Numbered from the stretch's first letter, positions 8,693 to 19,916 are shown. The stretch: DNA of 38,420 bases from Paraliobacillus quinghaiensis (GCF_003426025.1 NZ_QJSH01000024.1:1-38420); one strand, 5' to 3'. The notes: generated from the sequence alone by a model not told the origin. A program made the numbers and translations.

Positions 8693-8738
8693 TTTAAAAA
8701 AATAGAACCTTACACAATTTATTTTGTGTAGGGTTCTT
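8693..8738 (-). terminator. Terminator of abrB
   Basis: On the minus strand AGAACCCTACACAA pairs with TTGTGTAAGGTTCT, with one mismatch, around a short A-rich loop. A T-run follows. It lies about 27 nt after the abrB stop. Confidence 0.85.
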
Positions 8739-8764
8739 TGAGTTACTACCTATATGTTTGTTGC

Positions 8765-9043
8765 TTATTTGTTTAACTGTGATTGAATTTCATCGATCAG
8801 CGTTTTTGCCCCTTCAGGACTTAATACAAGTTTACCGCCAGCTAATGATAAGTTATCATCAGAAACTTCCCCAGTTACTTGACAAGTCATGCTTGGCTTA
8901 TATTTCTGTAAGATAATACGCTCATCATCAACATATATTTCTAATGCATCTTTTTCATTAATACCTAATGTACGGCGAAGCTCAATTGGAATCACTACGC
9001 GTCCTAATTCGTCCACTTTACGAACAATACCAGTAGATTTCAT
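8765..9043 (-). CDS. abrB: Transition-state regulator AbrB
   Basis: AbrB (92 residues) is the global DNA-binding repressor that keeps post-exponential genes silent during growth; spoVG is a classic target in B. subtilis. The N-terminal swapped-hairpin DNA-binding domain (about 1–50) is nearly invariant: MKSTGIVRKVDELGRVVIP. The C-terminal half is the multimerisation domain. TAGGGGGA on the minus strand is the ribosome-binding site. It is the only minus-strand gene in the window. Its upstream region carries a sigma-A promoter and tandem Spo0A boxes. Confidence 0.97.
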   Translation of the reverse strand: MKSTGIVRKVDELGRVVIPIELRRTLGINEKDALEIYVDDERIILQKYKPSMTCQVTGEVSDDNLSLAGGKLVLSPEGAKTLIDEIQSQLNK

Positions 9044-9067
9044 ATTTATTTCCCCCTATAATGTTAA

Positions 9068-9084
9068 TCCGTCAAATTTCGACA
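9068..9084 (-). promoter_or_regulatory. Tandem Spo0A boxes at abrB
   Basis: On the minus strand TGTCGAA (9084–9078) and TGACGGA (9074–9068) are separated by 3 nt. The first fits the 0A-box pattern TGnCGAA exactly and the second differs at one base. They lie roughly 6–22 nt after the predicted start site. B. subtilis abrB has the same arrangement with the same 3-nt spacing. Confidence 0.75.
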
Positions 9085-9096
9085 TTACCTACATAA

Positions 9097-9125
9097 AATA
9101 TACCAGTAATTTCTATATGTGTCAA
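9097..9125 (-). promoter_or_regulatory. Sigma-A promoter of abrB
   Basis: On the minus strand TTGACA (9125–9120) is followed, after exactly 17 nt, by TATATT (9102–9097). Transcription would begin near 9090, just upstream of the Spo0A boxes. Confidence 0.75.
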
Positions 9126-9286
9126 TTGCTTTTTATTATTTTAAGGAAAAAGCTAAAACAAATGTATCTTTTATTATTCTTTTTGGTGCGTGTTTTCCTG
9201 GTTTGAGAAAAAACCGATTTATATTTTGACCAAAAAGAAAATTCGACAAAAAAGTCAGGTTGTTTTGATTGGAAATTGAACAGAAC

Positions 9287-9316
9287 TTGACAAACTTTAG
9301 AAAAATTCGTTATAGT
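9287..9316 (+). promoter_or_regulatory. Sigma-A promoter upstream of metG
   Basis: TTGACA (9287–9292) and TATAGT (9311–9316) are separated by 18 nt. The resulting metG leader would be about 240 nt. A second TATAAT at 9522–9527, without a clear -35, could be a closer start. I saw no T-box or S-box signature in the leader. Confidence 0.6.
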
Positions 9317-11516
<2,200 letters not shown>

Positions 11517-11529
11517 TCAGTAAATGGGT

Positions 11530-11567
11530 AACGCCTATCAGGGATAGACAGATAGGCGTTTTTCTTT
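11530..11567 (+). terminator. Terminator after metG
   Basis: ACGCCTATC (11531–11539) pairs with GATAGGCGT (11551–11559), followed by T-rich sequence. It sits only 20–30 nt before tatD, so tatD expression may depend on read-through. Confidence 0.85.
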
Positions 11568-11589
11568 TTAATAAAAGGAGATGTGACAT

Positions 11590-12393
11590 ATGTTGTTTGA
11601 TACGCACGTACATTTAAATGTAGGACAATTTGATGAGGATCGCGAAGAAGTAATTAGGAGGGCAGAAGAAGCTGGTGTCTCCAATATGGTTGTTGTTGGA
11701 TTTGACCATGAAACAATTCCAAAAGCAATTGCATTAGCAGAAGAGTATGAGAATTTTTATGCTGCTGTCGGCTGGCATCCAGTTGATGCAGTTGATTTCA
11801 CTGAAAAAGAGTTGGCATGGCTAGAAGAATTAAGTGCGCATCCTAAAGTTGTAGCACTAGGTGAAATGGGATTAGATTACCATTGGGATAAGTCGCCCAA
11901 AGATATACAAAAAGAAGTTTTCCGAAAACAAATTCGCTTAGCGCGTAAAGTAAACTTGCCAATTATAATTCATAATCGAGAAGCTACAGAGGACATTATT
12001 ACAATTTTACAGGAAGAAAACGCTGCTGACATAGGGGGGATTATGCATTGTTATAATGACTCTACTGATTATGTTAATGCATGTCTTGATATGAACTTTT
12101 ACATTTCATTAGGCGGTCCAGTTACATTTAAAAATGCAACTTTACCAAAAGAGGTAGCAAAAATGGTGCCATTAGATCGCTTGCTAATTGAAACGGATTG
12201 TCCTTTTTTAGCTCCTCACCCTAATCGAGGCAAACGAAATGAACCAGCATACGTCGCTTTAGTTGCTGAAAAAATAGCTGAACTACGAGAAGTAACAGTA
12301 AGTGAAATAGAAATAGCGACTAAGCAAAATGCTTTTAGATTATTTGGTTTAGAAGGAAAAGATGTAAAACATGCTAATATTACGGAATTGTGA
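11590..12393 (+). CDS. yabD: TatD-family metal-dependent hydrolase (YabD)
   Basis: This 267-residue TIM-barrel hydrolase belongs to the TatD DNase family. Members cleave DNA 3'-5' or act on D-aminoacyl-type substrates, and the precise role of YabD is not settled. Metal ligands are visible in order: DTHVH (4–8), GEMGLDY (the bridging glutamate), IIIHNRE, MHCYN and ETDCPFL. AAAGGAG precedes the ATG. The order metG–yabD–yabE matches B. subtilis. Confidence 0.92.
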   Translation: MLFDTHVHLNVGQFDEDREEVIRRAEEAGVSNMVVVGFDHETIPKAIALAEEYENFYAAVGWHPVDAVDFTEKELAWLEELSAHPKVVALGEMGLDYHWDKSPKDIQKEVFRKQIRLARKVNLPIIIHNREATEDIITILQEENAADIGGIMHCYNDSTDYVNACLDMNFYISLGGPVTFKNATLPKEVAKMVPLDRLLIETDCPFLAPHPNRGKRNEPAYVALVAEKIAELREVTVSEIEIATKQNAFRLFGLEGKDVKHANITEL

Positions 12394-12504
12394 CGTAATT
12401 CAAAAATGTAACCTTTTTTTAATAAAGATGAAATAATAGAGAAAAAATGGTTATAATGGTTGATATATCAGGGTTTAAGCCGTTTTATCTACAAAAATTA
12501 TCAT

Positions 12505-12533
12505 TTGACACCTCTAGAACTTGTTTATATAAT
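12505..12533 (+). promoter_or_regulatory. Consensus sigma-A promoter of yabE
   Basis: TTGACA (12505–12510), a 17-nt spacer and TATAAT (12528–12533) match the sigma-A consensus at every position. The yabE ATG lies 33 nt downstream. Confidence 0.85.
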
Positions 12534-12565
12534 ACAACGGCGGATACCGAAGGAGGTAAGTTAGC

Positions 12566-13753
12566 ATGAAAAACCTTTTGAAGTTATTGCCAATGTTTCA
12601 AAAAAAGGTAGTAATCTCTGTTCTGTCAGTAGCAGTGTTGTTTCTATTTGTTGGATTTGTAGTATATGAAGCAACAGAAATAGAAGTTTCAATTACCCAA
12701 GATGGGGAGAAGAAAACAGTAAACACACATGCGGATACAGTGGCGGATTTATTAGAGGAACTAGATTTAACTGTCGGAGAACATGATGCACTTTCACATG
12801 ACTTTGATGAAATTATAACAGCAGATATGTCGATAACATATAAAAAAGCAAATAAAATTGTATTAACAATTGGTGATCAAGAAAAAACCTATCGTACAAC
12901 AAAAGATACAGTGGAAGAATTCTTAGAGGAAAAAGAGATAGCTATAAGTGAACATGATGTTTTGTCGGTTGAAGAATCAACAGCTATTGAAGATGATACG
13001 CAAATTACGCTTGATAAAGCTGTCCAAGTAACGATAAATGATGGTGGAAATGAGAAACAAGTATGGACCACGGAAGACACCGTATCTGACTTACTATCTC
13101 AAGAATCTATTGAACTAAATGAGTTAGATCGATTAGAACCAGAAGAAACTGTTGATGTTACCTCAGACACTGCTGTAACAATAACACGTGTAGAAAAGGT
13201 AACGGATATCGTTGAAGAGAAAATAGATTATTCTACTGTTACTAAAAAGGATAATAATTTAACAGAAGGCAAAAAAAAGGTAGTAGATGCCGGAGAAACT
13301 GGTTTAGTTGAGAAGAAGTATGAAGTAACGCTAGAAAATGGAGAAGAAGTAGAAAGAAAACTTGTTAGTGAAGAAGTTAAAAAAGAGAGTAAAAAACGTG
13401 TTGTGGCTGTCGGAACGAAGAAAATTCAACAATTTGCTTCGCGTAGTGGGGATGACATAAGTGGTAAAACATTATACATGAAGGCCACAGCTTACACAGC
13501 TGAGTGCACTGGCTGTTCGGGAATAACAAGAACAGGAATTAATTTAAATAAAGATCGAGATGCTAAAGTAATCGCGGTAGATCCTAATGTTATTCCACTA
13601 GGAACAAAAGTATGGGTAGAAGGTTATGGTAATGCAATCGCTGGTGACACTGGTGGTGCAATTAAGGGAAATAGAATAGATATACATGTACCTACCAAAA
13701 GTGAAGCCTATAGGTTTGGGGTTAGAAATGTTAAAGTGAAAATTTTAGAATAA
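12566..13753 (+). CDS. yabE: DUF348/G5/3D-domain cell-wall protein YabE
   Basis: This 395-residue protein resembles YabE, related to the resuscitation-promoting-factor (Sps/Rpf-like) muralytic proteins. A single N-terminal membrane segment or signal anchor lies at about 15–31. Three DUF348 repeats follow (starts near 35, 92 and 150), then a G5 domain (about 203–285). A C-terminal 3D domain (about 305–395) shows the conserved aspartates in AVDP, AGDTGG and RIDIHV. It probably acts outside the membrane on peptidoglycan. GAAGGAGG precedes the ATG. Confidence 0.9.
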   Translation: MKNLLKLLPMFQKKVVISVLSVAVLFLFVGFVVYEATEIEVSITQDGEKKTVNTHADTVADLLEELDLTVGEHDALSHDFDEIITADMSITYKKANKIVLTIGDQEKTYRTTKDTVEEFLEEKEIAISEHDVLSVEESTAIEDDTQITLDKAVQVTINDGGNEKQVWTTEDTVSDLLSQESIELNELDRLEPEETVDVTSDTAVTITRVEKVTDIVEEKIDYSTVTKKDNNLTEGKKKVVDAGETGLVEKKYEVTLENGEEVERKLVSEEVKKESKKRVVAVGTKKIQQFASRSGDDISGKTLYMKATAYTAECTGCSGITRTGINLNKDRDAKVIAVDPNVIPLGTKVWVEGYGNAIAGDTGGAIKGNRIDIHVPTKSEAYRFGVRNVKVKILE

Positions 13754-13765
13754 GAATTATAAATG

Positions 13766-13804
13766 TAACACCTTTTCCTTAGTGGTTAAGGTGTTATTTT
13801 TTTT
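13766..13804 (+). terminator. Terminator after yabE
   Basis: TAACACCTT (13766–13774) pairs perfectly with AAGGTGTTA (13788–13796), followed by a long T-run. Confidence 0.88.
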
Positions 13805-13885
13805 GCGCATAGAGTTCCTTTCATTTTTTCGTTTCAGACACTATAATTAGAATACGAATGGAATGACCATAATGGAGGAGAAAAG

Positions 13886-15311
<1,426 letters not shown>

Positions 15312-15314
15312 ATG

Positions 15315-15349
15315 AAACTTGTGTTCAATCCTTAAGGAACAAGTTTTTC
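15315..15349 (+). terminator. Terminator after rsmA
   Basis: AAACTTGTGTTC faces GAACAAGTTT, with a single bulge, and a T-run follows. It starts a few bases after the rsmA stop. Confidence 0.75.
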
Positions 15350-15365
15350 ATCTTTACATAGGCTA
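15339..15365 (+). promoter_or_regulatory. Possible sigma-K promoter of yabG
   Basis: CATAGGCTA (15357–15365) fits the mother-cell -10 pattern CATAnnnTA, and an AC dinucleotide sits 16 nt upstream (15339–15340). B. subtilis yabG is sigma-K dependent. The short motifs make this a weak prediction. Confidence 0.4.
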
Positions 15366-15408
15366 TCCTAGGAACGATTTCGACTGTGGATATGAGGTGA
15401 AAAAACGA

Positions 15409-16278
15409 ATGTCTTTTACGATTGGTGATTTAGTCACAAGAATTTCTTATCAGCATGACATATTATTTCGAATTACTGCTGTAACAAATGGAACAGCTGT
15501 GTTACATGGTGAGGATATTCGATTAGAAGCAGATGCCGATTTAGGGGATTTAAAGAAAGCTCATGAGCGAGAGGTCGAAAAGCACAGGATGAAGGACAAA
15601 GAAAAAGAGGATTATTCATTCCGTCTTTTTCGACAAGATTATCAATTAATGAAGGAAAAGCGTACCTATGAATCGACTTCTGGTTACCAAGAACCAGCTA
15701 ACTTTTTTCAGTTACCTGCACGCGTACTGCATTTAGATGGTGATCGACTTTATCTAAAGAAATGTATTGATCTTTACCAACGAATTGGCTTGCAAGTACA
15801 TGGACTATATGTTGATGAAAAAGAAATGTCGCAAGAGATCGGGCACTTAATTACGAAAATTCAACCAGACATGATTGTTATTACAGGTCATGATGCCTAT
15901 TCAAGAAACAAGGGCGAGAGAAAGGACTTAAGAGCTTATCGCCACTCAAAATATTTTGTTGATACTGTTAGGGAAGCACGTAAAATCGTGCCAAATGTTG
16001 ATCAATTAGTTATTTTTGCAGGTGCTTGTCAATCACATTTTGAATCTTTAATACGAGCTGGTGCCAATTTCGCTAGTTCCCCATCACGTATTAATATACA
16101 TGCATTAGATCCAGTTTATATAACCGCAAAGGTGGCTTATACATCTTTTATGGATAAGGTAAGTGTCCATGATGCATTACGAAATACACTAACTGGAGAT
16201 AAAGGGTTAGGTGGAATAGAGACAAGAGGTTTACTTCGGACGGGGATGCCATATATTGAAGAATCTGATATAGAATAG
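15409..16278 (+). CDS. yabG: Sporulation-specific protease YabG
   Basis: YabG (289 residues) is a mother-cell cysteine-type protease that trims spore-coat proteins late in sporulation. The conserved blocks VLHLDGD, VITGHDAYS, AYRHSKYFV and FAGACQSHFESLIRAGANFASSP are all present, the last with the likely catalytic Cys-His region. I chose ATG 15409 because GAGGTG at 15394–15399 is well spaced and B. subtilis YabG begins at the matching residue. The 30 extra upstream codons cross the candidate promoter and terminator. It is monocistronic. Confidence 0.93.
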   Translation: MSFTIGDLVTRISYQHDILFRITAVTNGTAVLHGEDIRLEADADLGDLKKAHEREVEKHRMKDKEKEDYSFRLFRQDYQLMKEKRTYESTSGYQEPANFFQLPARVLHLDGDRLYLKKCIDLYQRIGLQVHGLYVDEKEMSQEIGHLITKIQPDMIVITGHDAYSRNKGERKDLRAYRHSKYFVDTVREARKIVPNVDQLVIFAGACQSHFESLIRAGANFASSPSRINIHALDPVYITAKVAYTSFMDKVSVHDALRNTLTGDKGLGGIETRGLLRTGMPYIEESDIE

Positions 16279-16289
16279 ACGTTGTTAAA

Positions 16290-16327
16290 AAAACAAGGAA
16301 TGGTGTTAATAACTATTCTTTGTTTTT
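16290..16327 (+). terminator. Terminator after yabG
   Basis: AAAACAAGGAATGGT (16290–16304) pairs with ACTATTCTTTGTTTT, with G-T pairs, and T residues follow. Confidence 0.7.
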
Positions 16328-16391
16328 ATGTACATATTTTTACACTTTTGTGAAAAGATATGTGTTAACGGATCGTTAATAAATTATTATG

Positions 16392-16461
16392 TTGACAAAC
16401 GATTAATCATATTGTTATAATAAAATATTTTATTGACGTTAATACAAGCATATGGTATACT
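16392..16461 (+). promoter_or_regulatory. Tandem sigma-A promoters of veg
   Basis: The upstream promoter is TTGACA (16392–16397), 18 nt, TATAAT (16416–16421). The downstream one is TTGACG (16433–16438), 17 nt, TATACT (16456–16461). B. subtilis veg also has two promoters and one of the strongest known sigma-A signals. Confidence 0.8.
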
Positions 16462-16483
16462 ATTCTTAGTGAGGTGGAGTATA

Positions 16484-16768
16484 TTGGTGAAAACATTAGT
16501 CGAAATCAAACGAGGTCTTGATGGTCAGATTGGCAAACGTTTAAAGCTAACGGCCAATGGTGGAAGAAGAAAGACAGTAGAACGTTATGGTACGCTAGCT
16601 GAAACTTATCCAGCGGTATTCATTGTCGCTTTGGATCAAGCGGAGAATGCATTTGAACGAGTTTCTTATAGTTATGCAGATATTTTGACAGCAACAGTAG
16701 AGTTGAACTTCATCGAAGACAGAACGATTGCAACAACAGCGCCGGCAATGGCAGTAGGAGAGCAGTAA
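16484..16768 (+). CDS. veg: Veg protein, biofilm-related regulator
   Basis: Veg (94 residues) is a small conserved Bacillales protein that in B. subtilis stimulates biofilm formation by interfering with the repressor SinR. The core [15 protein letters not shown] and the [13 protein letters not shown] block are nearly identical to it. The start is TTG 16484, which aligns with the B. subtilis initiator; the adjacent GTG 16487 is an alternative. GAGGTGG (16471–16477) serves either. The C-terminal tail (after about residue 75) is longer and more divergent. Confidence 0.93.
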   Translation: MVKTLVEIKRGLDGQIGKRLKLTANGGRRKTVERYGTLAETYPAVFIVALDQAENAFERVSYSYADILTATVELNFIEDRTIATTAPAMAVGEQ

Positions 16769-16793
16769 ACATATAGAGTTTGCTGCTTTTTTT
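16761..16793 (+). terminator. Terminator overlapping the veg stop codon
   Basis: AGCAGTAAAC, which includes the TAA stop, pairs with GTTTGCTGCT with one G-T pair. A T-run follows. Confidence 0.8.
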
Positions 16794-16842
16794 ATTTTTT
16801 TGTTAAGGATAGATAATTATACTATTCCTGCATTCATTTTAC

Positions 16843-16873
16843 TGTGTTTATTTGAAGTTTCTTGTTTATACTA
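16843..16873 (+). promoter_or_regulatory. Possible sigma-G promoter of sspF
   Basis: TATACTA (16867–16873) is one base from the sigma-G -10 CATACTA. The -35 is poor: TGTGTT (16843–16848) at 18 nt. Assignment rests mainly on the -10 and on known forespore control of sspF. Confidence 0.4.
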
Positions 16874-16915
16874 TTAGTGTCGGCCTATTCAAACCAGAAA
16901 GGAGCGGTCTCTAAC

Positions 16916-17095
16916 ATGAGCAGACGTCGAGGCATTATGTCCGATCGATTAAAGGAAGAGATTGCCAAGGAATTAGGTTTTTACGACACCGTTCAAAGTG
17001 AAGGCTGGGGCGGTATCAAAGCAAGAGATGCTGGAAATATGGTAAAACGAGCTGTAGAAATGGCTGAAGAACAATTAGCAAGAGGCAAATCCTAA
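16916..17095 (+). CDS. sspF: Small acid-soluble spore protein, SspF type
   Basis: SspF (59 residues) is a minor alpha/beta-type SASP related to the proteins that coat and protect spore [29 protein letters not shown] and the [20 protein letters not shown] helix are the family hallmarks. ATG 16916 is preceded by AAAGGAG (16898–16904). An upstream in-frame reading from 16862 would include the candidate promoter. It is monocistronic and made in the forespore. Confidence 0.95.
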   Translation: MSRRRGIMSDRLKEEIAKELGFYDTVQSEGWGGIKARDAGNMVKRAVEMAEEQLARGKS

Positions 17096-17116
17096 TAGGG
17101 TTTGTCTCTTTTTTTA
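17086..17116 (+). terminator. Terminator overlapping the end of sspF
   Basis: CAAATCC (17086–17092) pairs with GGGTTTG (17098–17104) and a long T-run follows after TCTC. Confidence 0.7.
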
Positions 17117-17201
17117 ATATATAGTATGGTATCATTGGATAAACTGTGAAAAACGTTAAATTTAACAAGAATTACCTTAAAGAAAAAAGTAGGTGAAGTA
17201 T

Positions 17202-18059
17202 ATGTATGTTTTAGAAAAAGCTCCCGCTAAAATTAATTTGTCCTTGGATGTATTGTGTAAACGTCCAGATGGTTATCATGAGATTGAAATGGTTATGACA
17301 ACAGTAGACTTGGCAGATCGCGTAGAATTAACGGAACTTGATACGGATACAATAGAAATGGAATCAGAAAGTCGTTTTGTTCCTAATGATGAACGAAATC
17401 TTGCATATCGCGCAGCTAAGTTGTTAAAAGACACCTATCAAATCTCTAAAGGTGTTAAAATAAAAATCGAGAAAAACATTCCTGTTGCTTCAGGTCTGGC
17501 AGGAGGGAGTAGTGATGCAGCTGCTACTTTGCGTGGTTTGAATCGATTATGGTCATTACAAATACCTAAAGGTGAACTTGCGGAACTAGGTTCAAACATT
17601 GGATCTGATGTATCGTTTTGTGTGTACAACTCCACTGCAATTGTTCAAGGAAAAGGAGAAAAAATTACTGAATTACCTGCACCTCCTCCATGCTGGGTAG
17701 TGCTTGCAAAGCCAGATATGGGAGTATCAACTCAAAACGTTTATCAACACTTGAATTTAGCTGATCTAGTCCATCCAGATACTCAAGGGATGATTCAAGC
17801 CATAGAATCAAATAATTATAAAGGTTTAATTAATAGACTTGGTAATGTGTTGGAGTCGGTTACTTTGCCTATGCATCAAGAAGTGCAACAAATAAAGAAA
17901 AAAATGATATCATCTGGTGCAGATGCGGTTGTGATGAGTGGCAGCGGTCCAACTGTGTTCTCGCTTGTTCAACAAGAAAGTAGGGCTGATCGCATTTATA
18001 ACAGCTTACGTGGTTTTTGTGAGGAAGTATATGTAGTTCGCATACTGGGATATTCGTAA
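17202..18059 (+). CDS. ispE: 4-diphosphocytidyl-2-C-methyl-D-erythritol kinase
   Basis: IspE (285 residues) phosphorylates CDP-methylerythritol in the MEP isoprenoid pathway. It is a GHMP kinase: [12 protein letters not shown] is near the N-terminus, and the ATP-binding loop [17 protein letters not shown] lies at 94–110. MSGSGPTVF near residue 247 is the third GHMP motif. I chose ATG 17202, with AGTAGGTG (17189–17195) as the ribosome-binding site. A GTG at 17193 lies within that site. Confidence 0.95.
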   Translation: MYVLEKAPAKINLSLDVLCKRPDGYHEIEMVMTTVDLADRVELTELDTDTIEMESESRFVPNDERNLAYRAAKLLKDTYQISKGVKIKIEKNIPVASGLAGGSSDAAATLRGLNRLWSLQIPKGELAELGSNIGSDVSFCVYNSTAIVQGKGEKITELPAPPPCWVVLAKPDMGVSTQNVYQHLNLADLVHPDTQGMIQAIESNNYKGLINRLGNVLESVTLPMHQEVQQIKKKMISSGADAVVMSGSGPTVFSLVQQESRADRIYNSLRGFCEEVYVVRILGYS

Positions 18060-18078
18060 GGACTTGAATAAACACGTA

Positions 18079-18113
18079 TATAATGTTATATTTATTTCAA
18101 AATATTCGGTTTT
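18079..18113 (+). promoter_or_regulatory. purR -10 element and candidate PurBox
   Basis: TATAAT (18079–18084) has no good -35. AATATTCGGTTTT (18101–18113) matches the reverse of the B. subtilis PurBox (AWWWCCGAACWWT) at 12 of 13 positions. It lies just after the likely start site. A second, oppositely oriented box was not found. Confidence 0.4.
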
Positions 18114-18126
18114 TGAGGTGTAGGAA

Positions 18127-18942
18127 ATGAAAAGAAGTGACCGGTTAATAGGAATGACATATTATATTCTGGAAAATCCCATGCAGTTGATTTCATTGCC
18201 ATTTTTTTCAGAACAATATAATGCAGCTAAATCATCGATAAGTGAGGATTTAGCAATTATGAATAAAATGTTTCAAGAAGAAGGTATTGGTTATTTAGAG
18301 TCTGTATCTGGTGCAGCAGGAGGGGTGCGTTACATACCCCAATCTTCCAATGATAAAAGTGAAACATTTATTGAGATGTTATGTCGTCGCTTAGAAGATC
18401 CAGAACGATTACTACCAGGTGGTTACTTATTTATGAGTGATATCTTGGGAGAACCAGACACAATACGAGAAATAGGTAGATTGTTTGCAAGCCGATTTTC
18501 ATCATTAGGTATTGAAGCGATAGTCACCGTTGCAACTAAAGGGATACCGTTAGCTTATGCTGTAGCAACATTTCTAAATGTTCCAGTCGTGATTGTCAGA
18601 CGTGACCCGAAAATAACAGAAGGATCTACGGTTAGTATCAATTATGTTTCAGGGTCTACAAGGAAAATTCAAACAATGGTATTAACTAAACGTAGTTTAA
18701 AACAAGGTTCTACAGTTTGTGTTATCGATGATTTCATGAAAGCAGGGGGAACAATCGATGGTATAAAGAACCTGCTAAAGGAATTTGATGCGCACGTAGC
18801 GGCAATAGGTGTATTAGCAGAAGCGGAAGATGAAGAGGATGAGCGTGTAGTAGAGGAATATACATCACTTGTCCAAATTACCAATGTTGATGTTCGCAAC
18901 CAACAAATCGAAGTTCATAAGGGTAACTTTTTTAATCAATAA
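18127..18942 (+). CDS. purR: Purine operon repressor PurR
   Basis: PurR (271 residues) represses purine synthesis genes and is released from DNA by PRPP. The N-terminal winged-helix domain spans about 1–73. The rest is a phosphoribosyltransferase-like domain, with the PRPP loop VIDDFMKAGGT at 199–209. GAGGTG precedes the ATG. The order ispE–purR matches B. subtilis, but yabJ, which normally follows purR, is missing here. Confidence 0.95.
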   Translation: MKRSDRLIGMTYYILENPMQLISLPFFSEQYNAAKSSISEDLAIMNKMFQEEGIGYLESVSGAAGGVRYIPQSSNDKSETFIEMLCRRLEDPERLLPGGYLFMSDILGEPDTIREIGRLFASRFSSLGIEAIVTVATKGIPLAYAVATFLNVPVVIVRRDPKITEGSTVSINYVSGSTRKIQTMVLTKRSLKQGSTVCVIDDFMKAGGTIDGIKNLLKEFDAHVAAIGVLAEAEDEEDERVVEEYTSLVQITNVDVRNQQIEVHKGNFFNQ

Positions 18943-19264
18943 AGGTCATTTTATAAATATAACTTTTATTCTTAGTTGATAGAAAATGCGCATTAATTAG
19001 TAACGTAACCTTGTCGGACAACGCCTGCATGACCCTTGTCGGGCCTCAAGACAAGGTATGCTTCAGTGAAATGACATGGCACGCAGAAAATCGTTTAGTA
19101 TTTTCAACGAGTGTCATCCATTTGCTGACTAAATGGTTTAGGTTCTTAATGCGTATTTTATAAAAACTTAGCACAAACTTTTAAAATAAATAAAAATTCA
19201 TAAAAGTTTTTCTGGTCAATCTTTGTCTTAAATTGGTATAAAAATGCTGTTAAAACACGTCTTA
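18943..19264. repeat. Inverted-repeat-flanked intergenic element between purR and spoVG
   Basis: No gene is seen where yabJ would be expected. AAAATGCGCATTAA (18983–18996) and TTAATGCGTATTTT (19146–19159) form inverted ends matching at 13 of 14 positions. Inside are a perfect hairpin CCTTGTC/GACAAGG (19034–19056) and CCATTT/AAATGG near 19118–19136. The left border resembles the left border of the rsmI–abrB repeat region (18 of 24 bases, 18986–19009 against 8153–8176). Confidence 0.6.
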
Positions 19265-19279
19265 ATGTAAACGTTTCCC
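19265..19279 (+). promoter_or_regulatory. Candidate cre (CcpA) site upstream of spoVG
   Basis: ATGTAAACGTTTCCC fits the Bacillus cre pattern WTGNAANCGNWNNCW at all but the last position. It lies about 70 nt upstream of the sigma-H -35 element. Confidence 0.4.
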
Positions 19280-19304
19280 TCCAATAGTGGCGGAATTTTG
19301 GCAA

Positions 19305-19378
19305 CTTACATAAAAATAAAAAAATATTTTTTAAAATTTTTAAAAATAAGCAGGAATTCCTATGTTTTTGTTGAATTT
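19305..19378 (+). promoter_or_regulatory. Sigma-H promoter of spoVG with upstream AT-rich box
   Basis: GCAGGAATT (19350–19358) and GTTGAATTT (19370–19378) fit the sigma-H pattern RnAGGAwWW / RnnGAATww. The 11-nt gap equals that of the B. subtilis spoVG promoter as I recall it. Positions 19305–19349 are almost entirely A and T, like the B. subtilis AT-rich box to which AbrB binds. Confidence 0.75.
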
Positions 19379-19415
19379 ATCCTAATAAGTTCTATGGGAA
19401 AAGGTGGTGAACATA

Positions 19416-19712
19416 ATGGAAGTTACAGACGTTAGATTACGCCGCGTGAATACCGAGGGAAGAATGCGAGCAATTGCTTCTATTACGTTAGATCAGGAGT
19501 TTGTCGTGCATGATATTCGTGTTATTGACGGCAACAATGGTTTATTCGTAGCAATGCCTTCAAAGCGGACTCCCGATGGAGAGTTTCGGGATATTGCGCA
19601 CCCAATCAATTCAGGTACGCGCTCGAAAATACAAGAGGCTGTATTAGCGCAGTATCATCAGGTAGAAGAGTTAGAAGTGGAAGTGGAATACGAAGGAGCA
19701 GGGGCGTCCTAA
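19416..19712 (+). CDS. spoVG: Septation regulator SpoVG
   Basis: SpoVG (98 residues) is a small RNA/DNA-binding regulator needed for proper asymmetric septation and spore cortex formation. [22 protein letters not shown] and [22 protein letters not shown] are nearly identical to B. subtilis. I chose ATG 19416, since AAAGGTGGTGA (19400–19410) precedes it and homologues start there. The C-terminal acidic tail is variable. It has its own sigma-H promoter and terminator. Confidence 0.96.
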   Translation: MEVTDVRLRRVNTEGRMRAIASITLDQEFVVHDIRVIDGNNGLFVAMPSKRTPDGEFRDIAHPINSGTRSKIQEAVLAQYHQVEELEVEVEYEGAGAS

Positions 19713-19736
19713 AAGTGTTTAATAAGGGACAGAGAG

Positions 19737-19766
19737 AGTCTAATCTATGATGATTAGACTTTTTTG
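19737..19766 (+). terminator. Terminator after spoVG
   Basis: AGTCTAATC (19737–19745) pairs perfectly with GATTAGACT (19752–19760), then six T. Confidence 0.85.
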
Positions 19767-19916
19767 TTTTCTGAAAAACGAGAAAGAATAGAAATGTCGT
19801 CTATCAGTGTTGAAATAGCGAGGGTTTTAAGATATATTCGTTAATGGATATAAATTTTTAATATAATACAGAATTTTGACTATAACTAGATACATATTGA
19901 ACGGAGGGTATACTTC

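Noticed and set aside
8889-9206. Plus-strand frame opposite abrB
   Set aside because: It is the complement of abrB and its control region, with no homology or start signal.
16853-16873. TGAAGT as the sigma-G -35 of sspF
   Set aside because: It is only 8 nt from the -10, far too close.
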